DNA from: Candidatus Methanoperedens nitratireducens
GTDB lineage: Archaea > Halobacteriota > Methanosarcinia > Methanosarcinales > Methanoperedenaceae
NCBI RefSeq assembly: GCF_000685155.1
Contig: NZ_JMIY01000001.1
Span: forward strand, 39,749 to 86,950
Direction of reading: 5' to 3'
Length of the DNA stretch: 47,202 bases
Below the pieces are notes generated by a model that saw nothing but the letters and a program-made list of their open reading frames with translations, was not told the DNA's origin and did not search any database. The translations under genes and the position numbers were made by a program. Below are positions 33,589-43,645 of the stretch, piece by piece (within the stretch, counting starts at the first letter, position 1; each line of letters begins with the position of its first letter).

Positions 33589-34269
33589 TCATTCGCTGGT
33601 TTTTGGTGCCAGTACTTCACTGTTGTATTTCTCAACATAGAGCACTTCTTTAATATCTGTGTTATTAATGATCTCATTTGCAATGAGCCTTTTAGACATG
33701 AGCCATCTCTGGTTAAAGGTCAGTTCAGGCTCGATCTCAACTGTTAAAGTCTCACCATCTATCTGGATTGTGAAGTCTTTCCCGATATACAGACCTAAGA
33801 GGCCGTGTACTTTACCCTCTGTATCCTCTATCTTTTCTTTTATCTCATACTCGTAGGTAACTGTCTGTCCTGCCAGGAACCTGTTAAAGTCCACCTGTGC
33901 CATCCTGCCGATGACTCTTGTTACCATCCCCGTACGGCCATCTATCTGCACATACATTCCGACCTGTGGCCTTTGATCGAACTTTGTGATCGGTATGGTC
34001 TCGATCAGTTCAGGATTCCTCTGGCCAAAGGCTTTCTCAGGCGGGATTGTAATACTGCCTCTGTATCCGACTTCCTTATCTATGAAATCCTCATCCAGTC
34101 CTTCAACCACATGTCCTGAACCTACAATGATGACATCGCCTCCGTATTTTCCTTTCTCATTGAAGATGTCGTTGGCTTTTGCAACCTCTTCATCGGTTGT
34201 ATCAAAGACACGATCATCATTTCTTCCTGTATATGAAACTTTAATAAAATCTCCTTTCTGAATACTCAT
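33589..34269 (-). CDS. FKBP-type peptidyl-prolyl isomerase, archaeal long form
   Basis: The 226-residue protein contains an FKBP fold interrupted by an insert-in-flap domain, as in SlyD and archaeal long FKBPs. Signs are [61 protein letters not shown] and, in the insert, [21 protein letters not shown] followed by [17 protein letters not shown]. About 75 extra C-terminal residues form an alpha/beta domain typical of the archaeal type. It catalyses prolyl isomerisation and acts as a chaperone in the cytoplasm. The start is ATG with AAAGGAG upstream. It is divergent from aspS. Confidence 0.9.
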   Translation of the reverse strand: MSIQKGDFIKVSYTGRNDDRVFDTTDEEVAKANDIFNEKGKYGGDVIIVGSGHVVEGLDEDFIDKEVGYRGSITIPPEKAFGQRNPELIETIPITKFDQRPQVGMYVQIDGRTGMVTRVIGRMAQVDFNRFLAGQTVTYEYEIKEKIEDTEGKVHGLLGLYIGKDFTIQIDGETLTVEIEPELTFNQRWLMSKRLIANEIINNTDIKEVLYVEKYNSEVLAPKTSE

Positions 34270-34383
34270 TATAATTCCAGTCCTTTTTCCCGTTACTCAT
34301 GTGGCGATGGTATAAAATACTTACCTAAAGTTAATCATCGAAAGTATAATAATATAATTACTCATTACAGAACCAGGATACTC

Positions 34384-35682
34384 ATGATAAGAACTCATTA
34401 TTCAACACAGATAACACCCGAAATGGACGGGAGCAGTGTCACAATCTGCGGCTGGGCGCACGAGATACGCGACCTTGGAGGCATTACGTTTCTCATAGTA
34501 AGGGACAGGGAAGGGCTGGCTCAGGTGACGCTTTTCAAGAAGACGATAGATAAGAATGTGCTTGATATAGTCAGGGGTCTCTCACGCGAATCGGTCGTTG
34601 CGGTTACAGGGCAGGTAAAGAAAGAGGCAAAGGCGCCAAACGGCTATGAGCTTGTCCCCATGTCCGTGACGGTGCTTGGTAAAGCAGAATCACCTCTTCC
34701 TATGGACACGACGGGTAAAGTGGATGCAGACCTTGATACAAGGCTCGATGTGAGGTTCATGGACATGAGGCGCCCGGGCACAAAGGCTATTTTCAGGATA
34801 AGACACCTTGTTCTGAAGAGCGTGCGGGAATTCCTTGACAGGGAAGGCTTTATTGAGATCATAACACCAAAGATAGTAGCTACTGCCACTGAGGGAGGAA
34901 CTGCCCTTTTCCCCATGACCTATTTTGAACGTGAGGCTTTTCTCAACCAGAGCCCGCAGCTATTCAAGCAACTGATGATGTCGGGAGGATTTGACCGCGT
35001 CTTTGAGATCGGCCCGATCTTCAGGGCAGAAGAACATGATACACGCAAACACCTCAACGAGGCAATATCCATTGATACAGAGGCAAGCTTCCTTGATCAT
35101 GAGGATGTGATGGTCATACTTGAGAATCTCATCGTGTATGTCTATTCAAATGTTGCAGAGAGAGGTACAGAATACCTGAAGACCCTGGGGATGGAACTTA
35201 AAATTCCTGATTTACCATTCAAGCGCATTACCTATGATGAAGCGGTCGATATCGTACGTGATAGCGGGGAGCAGATAGAGTGGGGCGATGACCTGACTAC
35301 AGAATCTGAGCACACAATCGGAAAAACGATAGGTGAGCACTATTTCATCGTTGACTGGCCTACAAAGATAAAGCCGTTCTATGCATTGCCTTATGAGAAC
35401 AAACCCGAGATCTGCCGGGCTTTTGACCTGATGCATCCGCGCATGGAGCTGTCCTCAGGGGCGCAGCGTGTCCATTCGTATGAACTGCTGCGCAGCAGGA
35501 TCGAGGAGCAGGGGCTGTATGCCGATGGCTTTGATTTCTATCTCAAGGCGTTTCGGTACGGCATGCCGCCACACTCAGGCTGGGGTCTTGGGCTTGAGAG
35601 GCTGATTATGACAATGCTGGGTATTGAGAACATACGCGAGGTCGTACTGTTCCCCAGGGATAGAAGACGGCTTTCCCCATAA
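34384..35682 (+). CDS. aspS: Aspartyl-tRNA synthetase, archaeal type
   Basis: The 432-residue class IIb synthetase charges tRNA-Asp. Its length and lack of a bacterial insertion domain fit the archaeal/eukaryotic type, which can be non-discriminating and also charge tRNA-Asn. The N-terminal OB-fold ([21 protein letters not shown]) precedes the catalytic core with motif 2 [21 protein letters not shown] (in part) and motif 3 [21 protein letters not shown] (in part). The ending [15 protein letters not shown] is characteristic. The ATG at 34384 sits in an AT-rich context and may be leaderless. Whether Asn-tRNA is made indirectly cannot be decided from this window. Confidence 0.96.
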   Translation: MIRTHYSTQITPEMDGSSVTICGWAHEIRDLGGITFLIVRDREGLAQVTLFKKTIDKNVLDIVRGLSRESVVAVTGQVKKEAKAPNGYELVPMSVTVLGKAESPLPMDTTGKVDADLDTRLDVRFMDMRRPGTKAIFRIRHLVLKSVREFLDREGFIEIITPKIVATATEGGTALFPMTYFEREAFLNQSPQLFKQLMMSGGFDRVFEIGPIFRAEEHDTRKHLNEAISIDTEASFLDHEDVMVILENLIVYVYSNVAERGTEYLKTLGMELKIPDLPFKRITYDEAVDIVRDSGEQIEWGDDLTTESEHTIGKTIGEHYFIVDWPTKIKPFYALPYENKPEICRAFDLMHPRMELSSGAQRVHSYELLRSRIEEQGLYADGFDFYLKAFRYGMPPHSGWGLGLERLIMTMLGIENIREVVLFPRDRRRLSP

Positions 35683-35745
35683 TTATTTAACTTAATAAGA
35701 TATGTCTATTGTTCAAAAAGTCATGAATGAGTAAGAGGGATACAT

Positions 35746-36396
35746 ATGAGTACTGAAAGGGATATTATTATTGAGAGACTTGAGCAAAAGCTGGCTGCAC
35801 GGGATAAGGAGATTGAGAAGATGCAGGAGTCGCTGAAGGAATCCATTCTCATTGAAATGGAGAAACGATTCGCAGATAAGATCAAGCTTAGAGAATCTAC
35901 TCTTGATGAAATAAGGGTAAAATTCGGTGAAAAGATCAATGAGATAATAGAGATGAACAAATCCCTGAGGAACTCCATACTGGAGCAGAAAAAGCCAGAG
36001 ACCGATGCGTTTGCAGAAGCTGAAAAACGCATGGACAGGATTGAGAGGCGGCTTGTAGAACTTAACAGCGCCTATGACGGCGTCATGAAGGAACTCCTTG
36101 ATCAGAAATCAATAATCCAGGAATTTACGGTAAAAAAGAAAGGAAAAGAAGAAACAAAGATCCCGATAAAGGAGGGGGCAAAGTCGCCCGATACACCAAA
36201 ATCAAAAGGCGAATATATTGTTGCCAGCAACTATACGCCTCAGGATAAGAGAAAAGAACAGAAGATCATAGAAGCTGAAGAAAGGACGATCATATCAGAC
36301 AGCGAGGAAGAGGTACAATTAAAGAGACCACAGGTCAGGAGGAGTGAGCGAGTGAAGGAAGGGGTGGAGATATTTGAAACCCCGAGAAAGAGATAG
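35746..36396 (+). CDS. Coiled-coil protein preceding SMC
   Basis: The 216-residue protein is almost entirely charged helix from residue 1 to about 135 (IIIERLEQKLAARDKEIEKM, MDRIERRLVELNSAYDGVMKE). A low-complexity Lys/Glu/Pro-rich tail follows. No catalytic motif or membrane segment is visible. The start is ATG with AAGAGGG upstream. It ends 18 bases before the SMC start, and a short direct repeat AGATAGTGCA occurs in the junction, so the two genes are very likely cotranscribed. An SMC-associated function is inferred only from position. Confidence 0.7.
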   Translation: MSTERDIIIERLEQKLAARDKEIEKMQESLKESILIEMEKRFADKIKLRESTLDEIRVKFGEKINEIIEMNKSLRNSILEQKKPETDAFAEAEKRMDRIERRLVELNSAYDGVMKELLDQKSIIQEFTVKKKGKEETKIPIKEGAKSPDTPKSKGEYIVASNYTPQDKRKEQKIIEAEERTIISDSEEEVQLKRPQVRRSERVKEGVEIFETPRKR

Positions 36397-36414
36397 ATAG
36401 TGCAGAGGTAGATA

Positions 36415-39400
36415 GTGCATATCAAAGAGATAGAACTTCAGAATTTCAAATCGTTCGGTAAAAAAGTAAGAATCCCTTTCTTTGATGATTTCACGACTAT
36501 TTCAGGTCCTAACGGAAGCGGAAAATCCAATATAATAGACGGTATCCTGTTCGCGCTCGGTCTCTCAAATTCAAGGATTATGAGGGCCGAGAAACTCACT
36601 GACCTCATATTCAATGCCGATAGCGGGAGAAAGAACTTTGCCCAGGTGACCATACACTTTGATAATAGGGATAGAGAGATGCCTGTAGACGTTGATGAGG
36701 TCACGATCACAAGAAAGGTAAGACAGACCGAATCAGGGTATTACAGCTATTATTATTTTAATGATACGCCTGTGAGCTTAACAGATGTCCATGACTATCT
36801 ATCCCGCGCAAAGATAACACCTGAGGGATATAACGTGGTCATGCAGGGGGATGTTACCCGCATCATTGAGATGACGCCTACCGAGAGACGGAAGATAATC
36901 GATGAGATCGCAGGGGTGGCTGAATTCGATGAGAAAAAAGAACAGGCTATCTCCGAGCTTGATGTTGTCCGTGACAGGATAGAGAGAGTTGATATTATCC
37001 TGGCAGAGGTGGATGAGCAGCTTACTAAACTTAAGCAAGAGCGAGACCAGGCTTTGAAATACCAGTCACTGCGGGATGAGAGGAGAAAATATGAAGGGTA
37101 TATCCTGCTTGCAAGGCTAAAAGATGCAAAGAACGAACTGGATAAAATTACACATGAAATTAAGGATAGAGAGACCAGAAAGGAAGAACTTATAAAACAG
37201 GCTGATGAGCGCCAGCAGGAACTAAAGAGAGTCGAAGATAAACTCTCGGATCTGAATTCATTGATCATCCAGAAAGGCGAAGGTGAGCAGATAGCCATAA
37301 AAAAAGAGATCGAGGCAATCAAAGGCGAGATCTCCCGCTGTAACAGTACCATCGAGCTTGCAGAGAATGAGATTAATGATATCGAATCACAGAGAAGAAA
37401 AGCCTTCCTTGATATTGATAGTACTCAGGCAAAAGTAGCACAGCTCAGTGATAAGCTGGGTGAAGAGAACCTGAGGAAAGATACTATCTCAAGTGAGCTT
37501 GATGACAGAAAAACACAGCTTCTTATGGTAAGGAGCAAGATCGCAGAAATAGATGCAGAATTTGCAGGAACGCGGGATAAACTTGCAGAATCCAAGCAGA
37601 GACTTGAGACCCTGAAGAATGAAAAGAACGAGCTCATGCGTGAAGGGGACCGTTTGCTTGATGCAATAAGGCGAAAGTCCTCAGAGGCGCGGGATATTGA
37701 GCTTGAGATCAAGGACTCGATATCAAAGATAGAGTCGGCAGATCTTGATGCCAGCAATGCCAGAGCGCAGATAGAAGAGATTGCGGTAAAGAAGCAGGAG
37801 CTTGTTGGGGATACCGTAGATATTGAGAAAAACAGGGCTCAGATGAAAAGCGTGATAGCTGACCTTGAGAGCTCCCTTCGGGTATTCCAGCAGGAGTACG
37901 CAAGATCGGAGGCTCTTATCAAAGCTGCGGCTGAGATTAGCTACAGCCAGCCTGTTGAATCCATCCTTCGCGCAAAAAAGAACAGGGAACTGCCAGGTAT
38001 ATACGGGACGATAGCAGAGCTTGGAAAAGTAGATAAAAAATACTCTGTTGCCCTTGAGATAGCGGCAGGGGCACGGATGCAGTCTGTCGTGGTGGATAAT
38101 GACGAGGATGCTGCAAGGGCGATCAATTACCTGAAGGAGCGGCGCCTTGGCAGAGTGACTTTTTTACCTCTTAACAAAATGGAGTCAATGCCTTCACTTT
38201 CGAAGATGGATAGAGAAGGTATAATCAATTATGCGATCAATCTGGTTGATTATGACAAAAAGTTCAGCACAGCGTTCTGGTATATTTTCAGGGATACCCT
38301 TGTGCTGGATAACCTGAATACAGCAAGGCGGCTTATGGGCAGCAAGAGGCTTGTAACGCTGGAGGGTGAACTCATCGAGAAAGCAGGCGCAATGACCGGT
38401 GGTTCGATAAGATCGAAGCTCTCATTTGCAAGCGGAGAAGAGGATAATCTTAAAAAAATCGCAGAGAAGATAGCAGAATACGAGGGCAGGCGCAGATCTG
38501 CTGTGAATAAACTTGAGAAGCTGGAAGATCACCTGGCGCAGATCAAATCTGAGTCTGCAGGTTTTGATAACGAGATCACCAGACTGCAGATGCAGATGGC
38601 TGAGATCAAGAGCCGCGGCACGCGGTTAACCGAATTAATAGAAACAAGAAAAACACAGATCACGGAAATAGAAGATGCCAGTATCGAGATAAAGAAGAGG
38701 ATGGATGGCATAGAAGAGGATAAACGGGCAAAGGATGAAGAGATTAGCACGCTTCTGGAGGACATAGAAAAGATCGAAGAGCTTTTGAGTGGCTCAGAGG
38801 TTCCTCTTCTTGGCAAAAAAGCCTCAAAGATAGAGGAGGAGATCGACCGGCTGGAAGGGAGACTGCGGGATATAGAGGCCGGGATCAATGCCATAGTGCT
38901 TGATCGGAAATATGCCCAGGCGAGAATAGATGATACAAAAGAGCGGCTGTCTGAATTTGATAAAAAGAAAGAGGGGCACCGTGAAAAGATAAATGCATTG
39001 CGTGAGCAGATCAAGACGCTTGAAGCAGACCTGAAGGTTAAGAACATGAGAGAAAAAGAGCTTGGCGGAGAGTTACTTGAGCTTCAGAATAAACGGGCGC
39101 AGGTCCAAAAAGATCACGGTATTATCAAAGAGGGGCTTGAAGAGATTCAAAGGCTGGTTGGCGATATGGAGAGAAGCCTGCTCGCCCTTTATTCCACAAA
39201 GGATGCACTGACAGAGCAGATGATCGCCCTGGATAATGAGATAGCGGATCGCGGCCTTAACCGAGATGAGGAGGTGCCATCTTCTGAATCCATAGCTTCA
39301 CGGATCTCAGCCCTTGCGCGGGCTATGGATAAGCTTGAGCCGGTTAACATGAGGGCGATTGACGAATACAGTGAGGTTGAGAAAAGGCAAAAAGATCTAA

Positions 39401-39924
39401 AATCACGGCGCGATATTCTGTTTCACGAAAGAGAAGAACTAATGGTTCGAATCAATAAATGCGAGGAGATGAAGAAAGATACGTTTATGAGCGCCTTTAA
39501 CGGGGTGAATGAGCATTTTAAACAGATCTTCGCTGAGCTATCAGACGGAAGCGGCGAACTTTTCCTTGAGAGCCCTTCTGACCCTTTCTCAGGCGGGATG
39601 ACCATAAAGGCACAGCCATCTGAGAAGACCCTGCAGCGGCTTGAGGCCATGTCAGGCGGAGAGAAAAGCCTGACAGCACTATCACTCCTTTTCGCTATCC
39701 AGCAGCACAGGCCAGCCCCTTTTTATGCTTTTGATGAGATCGATATGTTCCTTGATGGCGTGAATGCAGAGAGGGTAGCAAAGCGCATACAGAAATCCGC
39801 TGGCAGAGCCCAGTTCATTGTAGTTTCACTGCGAAAGCCCATGATTGAGGCTGCTAAAAGAACGATAGGCGTTGCCATGCAGGAGAATAATATATCGAGC
39901 ATAACAGGGATACAGTTGAACTGA
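36415..39924 (+). CDS. smc: Chromosome segregation ATPase SMC
   Basis: The 1169-residue protein is a full-length SMC: N-terminal Walker A GPNGSGKSNIID (about 33-44), two long coiled coils (about 165-500 and 665-1000), a central hinge (about 515-650, IYGTIAELGKVDKKYSVALE with GRVTFLPL) and a C-terminal head with signature MSGGEKSLTALSLLFAI and Walker B FYAFDEIDMFLDGVN. It forms a homodimeric ring that organises and segregates chromosomes, normally with ScpA and ScpB. No ScpA/ScpB genes follow; thiI does. The start is GTG at 36415. The upstream partner is a small coiled-coil gene. Confidence 0.96.
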   Translation: MHIKEIELQNFKSFGKKVRIPFFDDFTTISGPNGSGKSNIIDGILFALGLSNSRIMRAEKLTDLIFNADSGRKNFAQVTIHFDNRDREMPVDVDEVTITRKVRQTESGYYSYYYFNDTPVSLTDVHDYLSRAKITPEGYNVVMQGDVTRIIEMTPTERRKIIDEIAGVAEFDEKKEQAISELDVVRDRIERVDIILAEVDEQLTKLKQERDQALKYQSLRDERRKYEGYILLARLKDAKNELDKITHEIKDRETRKEELIKQADERQQELKRVEDKLSDLNSLIIQKGEGEQIAIKKEIEAIKGEISRCNSTIELAENEINDIESQRRKAFLDIDSTQAKVAQLSDKLGEENLRKDTISSELDDRKTQLLMVRSKIAEIDAEFAGTRDKLAESKQRLETLKNEKNELMREGDRLLDAIRRKSSEARDIELEIKDSISKIESADLDASNARAQIEEIAVKKQELVGDTVDIEKNRAQMKSVIADLESSLRVFQQEYARSEALIKAAAEISYSQPVESILRAKKNRELPGIYGTIAELGKVDKKYSVALEIAAGARMQSVVVDNDEDAARAINYLKERRLGRVTFLPLNKMESMPSLSKMDREGIINYAINLVDYDKKFSTAFWYIFRDTLVLDNLNTARRLMGSKRLVTLEGELIEKAGAMTGGSIRSKLSFASGEEDNLKKIAEKIAEYEGRRRSAVNKLEKLEDHLAQIKSESAGFDNEITRLQMQMAEIKSRGTRLTELIETRKTQITEIEDASIEIKKRMDGIEEDKRAKDEEISTLLEDIEKIEELLSGSEVPLLGKKASKIEEEIDRLEGRLRDIEAGINAIVLDRKYAQARIDDTKERLSEFDKKKEGHREKINALREQIKTLEADLKVKNMREKELGGELLELQNKRAQVQKDHGIIKEGLEEIQRLVGDMERSLLALYSTKDALTEQMIALDNEIADRGLNRDEEVPSSESIASRISALARAMDKLEPVNMRAIDEYSEVEKRQKDLKSRRDILFHEREELMVRINKCEEMKKDTFMSAFNGVNEHFKQIFAELSDGSGELFLESPSDPFSGGMTIKAQPSEKTLQRLEAMSGGEKSLTALSLLFAIQQHRPAPFYAFDEIDMFLDGVNAERVAKRIQKSAGRAQFIVVSLRKPMIEAAKRTIGVAMQENNISSITGIQLN

Positions 39925-39969
39925 GGGCTATTCTGCAATTCAAAATTAATAAAAAAAGGTGAAGAAATA

Positions 39970-41133
39970 TTGAAAAACCCTAACGTAATTTTAGTCAGAT
40001 ACGACGAACTCGCCCTGAAGAGCAAGAGGGTCAGGGCAAGGTACGAGCAAATACTGATAAAGAACATTAAGGCAATGCTCAATGCTGATGGCAGCTCATA
40101 TTCTGACATAAGCCGGGAGATGGGAAGGATCTTCATCCATTCTGATGACCCTGATGCCCTGAAGAGCGCATCAAAGGTCTTTGGCGTTGTTTCAGCAAGC
40201 CCTGCATATACCTGCGACCCAACACTTGAAGCTGCGGCAGAACTCAGTGCAGAAGTGGCAGATACCATCAGGGAAGATCAATCCTTTGCAATAAGGGCGC
40301 GCAGGGCCGGGAACCACGAGTTTACATCGCGTGATATAGCCATCGCCTGCGGAGATGCTGTATTTGAGAAGGTTAATAAGAATATCAGGGTAGACCTCGA
40401 CAACCCTGATCTTGAGATCTTTGTAGAGCTGAGGCAGGATAAGGCATATGTTTTCACAGGATCGATAAAGGGTGTGGGCGGGCTGCCGATGGGAACACAG
40501 GGCAGGATGATAGCGCTTATATCAGGCGGTATAGATTCCCCTGTGGCTGCCTGGCTGATGATGAAGCGGGGCTGCGAGATAATACCACTGTATCTTAATA
40601 ACTCTCCCTTTTCAGATGATACCACGCGTGAGAGGGCGATGCAGTGCATTGATGTGCTCCAGAGGTGGGCGCCGCAGAAAAAATTCACCATATATGAGGC
40701 GCCACATGGCGACAACCTCCTGGCTTTCCTGAGCAACTGCGATAACAGGCTTAACTGCATATTATGCAGGCGGATGATGTACAGGATCGCGGGAGAGGTA
40801 TTAAAGCTTGAGGGGGCGCACGGCATAATCACAGGTTCCTCACTTGGACAGGTCGCATCCCAGACCTCGCAGAACATGCTTGCATCAATGCACGGCATGG
40901 AACATCCGATCTATCATCCTCTCATCGGGCTTGATAAACTTGAGATCACTGATATTGCAAGAAAGATAGGCACGTTTGAGCCCTCAACAAGACCTGCGAC
41001 CTGCTGCATGGCAGTACCGGAATACCCTTCTACTGCAGCAAAACCGCAGGAAGTGATCGATGCTGAGAAGCAGATAGATGTCCCTTCACTTGTGGATTCG
41101 ATGATTAGGAATATTAAGAGATTCACCCCGTGA
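39970..41133 (+). CDS. thiI: tRNA 4-thiouridine synthase ThiI
   Basis: The 387-residue protein has an N-terminal ferredoxin-like/THUMP region (to about 165, with RARRAGNHEFTSRDIAIACG) and a PP-loop domain with ALISGGIDSPVAAWLM that adenylates uridine 8 of tRNA before sulfur transfer. CILCRRMMYRIA and GIITGSSLGQVASQTSQNM are typical. It lacks the C-terminal rhodanese domain of E. coli ThiI, as is usual in archaea. The start is TTG at 39970 with GGTGAAG upstream. It lies 45 bases after smc on the same strand and is probably in the same transcript. Confidence 0.93.
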   Translation: MKNPNVILVRYDELALKSKRVRARYEQILIKNIKAMLNADGSSYSDISREMGRIFIHSDDPDALKSASKVFGVVSASPAYTCDPTLEAAAELSAEVADTIREDQSFAIRARRAGNHEFTSRDIAIACGDAVFEKVNKNIRVDLDNPDLEIFVELRQDKAYVFTGSIKGVGGLPMGTQGRMIALISGGIDSPVAAWLMMKRGCEIIPLYLNNSPFSDDTTRERAMQCIDVLQRWAPQKKFTIYEAPHGDNLLAFLSNCDNRLNCILCRRMMYRIAGEVLKLEGAHGIITGSSLGQVASQTSQNMLASMHGMEHPIYHPLIGLDKLEITDIARKIGTFEPSTRPATCCMAVPEYPSTAAKPQEVIDAEKQIDVPSLVDSMIRNIKRFTP

Positions 41134-41175
41134 ATCTAGAGACAAACCTTATGGCTAAAGAGAGCATCACGATTA

Positions 41176-42501
41176 GTGATATCTATGGATATTTTCGAAC
41201 TTGCATACAGGGCTCTTGATCTTACAGAACAGACAGGTGCAGATGAAGCAGAGATTTTCTGCGTCAGTGGCAGATCTATAATCGTTGATATCCATCGGGA
41301 TACTATTGATATGGCAAAAGAGAGCCTGGTCTCCGGTATTGGAATCAGGGCAATTGTTAACGGTGCTGTGGGTTTCGCAAGCACCAATAATCCATTACGT
41401 GTGGAGGAGGCATCTATTCTTGCTGTAAAATCAGCAAGAATTAGAAGCGGTGACCCGGAGTGGTCCGGGCTTCCAAAAAAAGATAAACCTGCGGTTGTTA
41501 GAGATATCTTTGATAAGAGGATCGCAGACATTGAGATCGAGTCATGTATTGATTATACTGCCCGTATGATTAAAGGGGCAATGGCAATACCCTCTGTTGT
41601 GCCGACATCAGGGCACTTCTTATGCTCAAGCTCAACTTCACTTATCCTTAACTCGCATGGCGTGGAGATAAAAGACCAGGATACTGCTATCAGTGCTTCT
41701 ATCGATACAATCACAAAGGATTCTGATCTATCGACTGCCTCAGAGTTTGATCTATCAAGGAAACTGGATATTGATTTCTATAAGATAGGAGAGAAGGCAG
41801 CACTTCTTGCTTCAAGATCCAGAGATGGTGTACGTGCACAGACACAGGATACAGCCGTACTTCTTGAGCCTATGGCTTTTGCCGATATCCTTGAAAATAC
41901 ACTGCTGGCATCGCTAAACTCTGATAATGTACAGAAAGGGCGCTCATCCCTTATTGGAAAAATGGGTAAGAAGATCGCTGCAGATGATCTATCCTTAATT
42001 GATGACGGTACGCTTCCAGCAGGTATAGGGACAGCATCATCTGATGATGAAGGAACGCCATCAAAAAGAGTTGAGGTAGTGAAGAATGGTATGCTTCAGT
42101 CCTTCCTTTACGATTGCTATACAGCAGGAAAGGAGAAAAGAGAAAGCACAGGTAATGCGATGAGGGCATCTTTTACCTCCACACCCTCAATAAGCATTCG
42201 AAATCTGGTAGTACAACACCCATCATCCGATATTGTTGCAGAGACCGGAGATGGCGTGATTGTCAATACGATTATAGGAGCACACACTGCAAACCCTATC
42301 TCAGGCGACTTCTCAGTTGAAGCACGGAACTCATTTTTAATTAAGAACGGAGAGATTGCCTCGCCTGTAAAATCGATGATGATATCAGGTAATATCTTTG
42401 ATATACTTCGGGGTATAGATGGTGCAGGCAAGGATGTAAGGAGAATCGGGAATGTGATTACCCCGACGATCAGGGTATCGAAAATGAGGGTTGTAGGTTG
42501 A
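41176..42501 (+). CDS. PmbA/TldE-type subunit of the TldD/TldE metalloprotease family
   Basis: The 441-residue protein has the PmbA/TldE hallmarks: GTASSDDEGTPSKRVEVVKNG, MLQSFLYDCYTAGKEKREST and, near the C-terminus, GAHTANPISGDFSVEARNSF with MMISGNIFDIL. In TldD/TldE pairs the TldD subunit carries the zinc site and this subunit forms the rest of the catalytic chamber. They degrade or mature small peptides. No tldD is in the window. The start may be GTG 41176 or, more likely, ATG 41185 (MDIFELAYRAL). It follows thiI after 42 bases. Confidence 0.88.
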   Translation: MISMDIFELAYRALDLTEQTGADEAEIFCVSGRSIIVDIHRDTIDMAKESLVSGIGIRAIVNGAVGFASTNNPLRVEEASILAVKSARIRSGDPEWSGLPKKDKPAVVRDIFDKRIADIEIESCIDYTARMIKGAMAIPSVVPTSGHFLCSSSTSLILNSHGVEIKDQDTAISASIDTITKDSDLSTASEFDLSRKLDIDFYKIGEKAALLASRSRDGVRAQTQDTAVLLEPMAFADILENTLLASLNSDNVQKGRSSLIGKMGKKIAADDLSLIDDGTLPAGIGTASSDDEGTPSKRVEVVKNGMLQSFLYDCYTAGKEKRESTGNAMRASFTSTPSISIRNLVVQHPSSDIVAETGDGVIVNTIIGAHTANPISGDFSVEARNSFLIKNGEIASPVKSMMISGNIFDILRGIDGAGKDVRRIGNVITPTIRVSKMRVVG

Positions 42502-42525
42502 ACCTCTCCACGCCTGAAAAAGCCG

Positions 42526-43590
42526 CTAATCTCTTATAAACTCCTCAAGCTGCGCTCTCGCATCCGATTCACGCATCTGTTCAGGCGGATGCTTCATGAA
42601 ATATGCTGATGCATGTGGTATGGGTCCGCCTATGCCTCTATCCAGTGCTATCTTTGCGATACGGACAGCGTCAACAACAACGCCTGCACTGTTTGGACTG
42701 TCCTCTACCGAGAGTTTCAGGTCTATACAGGCAGGGACATTGCCAAAGAGCTTAAAATCGATCTTGAGATAGCATACCTTGTTATCGCTTAAGCAATCAA
42801 TGCACCCATTTGGACCTGCATAGACATATGTCTCGTAAGGTATCTGCGATGCAACTGATTCGGTTTTAGAGATTTTTTTGGATGACAGCCTCGATAGGTC
42901 TGTCATATTTCTAAAATCGGTATTGCCGCCTATGTTTAATTGATATGTGCTATCTATTTTAGCACCCCGATCGACGATCATCTGGGTTAAAGTGCGGTGA
43001 ACGATAGTTGCTCCAACAAGACTTTTTATATCATCTCCGATCACAGGCAGTCCTGCATTCCTGAATCTCTCTGCCCACTGGCTGTCAGATGCAATAAAGA
43101 CCGGGATGCAGTTTATAAATGCACATCCCGCCTCAAGGGCCTGCTCTGCATACCATCTCACCGCCTTCTCAGAGCCCACAGGCAGGTAGTTTATTAATAC
43201 GTCTGCTTTTGATTCTTTTAAGACAGCGGCCACATCTACTGATTTTTGCCTATCATCGACCTGGAAATTATCCTGCATATGGGGAGCCACACCATCAATA
43301 ACCTGTCCTTTTATTACTTCAACTCCCATCTCGGGAACTTCCGAGAACTTCTTTGTACAATTCGGCTCTGAAAAAATAGCTCTGGATAGATCAGTTCCCA
43401 CCTTTCTCCTGTCGATATCAAATGCGGCCACGGGTTCTATATCCGAGACCAGATAGCCGCCTACGGAGTTATGCATTAATCCCGGGACAAGGTCATCAGA
43501 TTTTTTAATTCCTTTATAGTATTCAAGCCCCTGAACCAGTGATGAGGCACAATTACCAACACCTGCAATCGCAATACGAATTTTAGCCAT
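42526..43590 (-). CDS. ino1: L-myo-inositol-1-phosphate synthase
   Basis: The 354-residue enzyme converts glucose 6-phosphate to L-myo-inositol 1-phosphate using NAD. The start IRIAIAGVGNCASSLVQGLE with the glycine-rich nucleotide loop, the block INYLPVGSEKAVRWYAEQAL, FINCIPVFIASDSQWAERF, PVIGDDIKSLVGATIVHRTL and TYQLNIGGNTDFRNM are characteristic of the archaeal/actinobacterial type. It lies just upstream, 55 bases away on the same strand, of a gene for a CDP-alcohol phosphotransferase. Together they can make archaetidylinositol phosphate for membrane lipids. The start is ATG at 43590 with AGAAGGAAAAA upstream. Confidence 0.93.
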   Translation of the reverse strand: MAKIRIAIAGVGNCASSLVQGLEYYKGIKKSDDLVPGLMHNSVGGYLVSDIEPVAAFDIDRRKVGTDLSRAIFSEPNCTKKFSEVPEMGVEVIKGQVIDGVAPHMQDNFQVDDRQKSVDVAAVLKESKADVLINYLPVGSEKAVRWYAEQALEAGCAFINCIPVFIASDSQWAERFRNAGLPVIGDDIKSLVGATIVHRTLTQMIVDRGAKIDSTYQLNIGGNTDFRNMTDLSRLSSKKISKTESVASQIPYETYVYAGPNGCIDCLSDNKVCYLKIDFKLFGNVPACIDLKLSVEDSPNSAGVVVDAVRIAKIALDRGIGGPIPHASAYFMKHPPEQMRESDARAQLEEFIRD

Positions 43591-43645
43591 TAATTTTTCC
43601 TTCTAATACCCCTTTATTATTAATCTTTATGTAATTTAAGATTTG

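Noticed and set aside
35721-36032. 103-residue Ser-rich minus-strand frame, and similar long Ser/Leu-rich frames opposite smc
   Set aside because: They are antisense shadows of charged coiled-coil coding DNA, where Glu/Lys/Asp codons read backwards as Ser, Phe and Leu.
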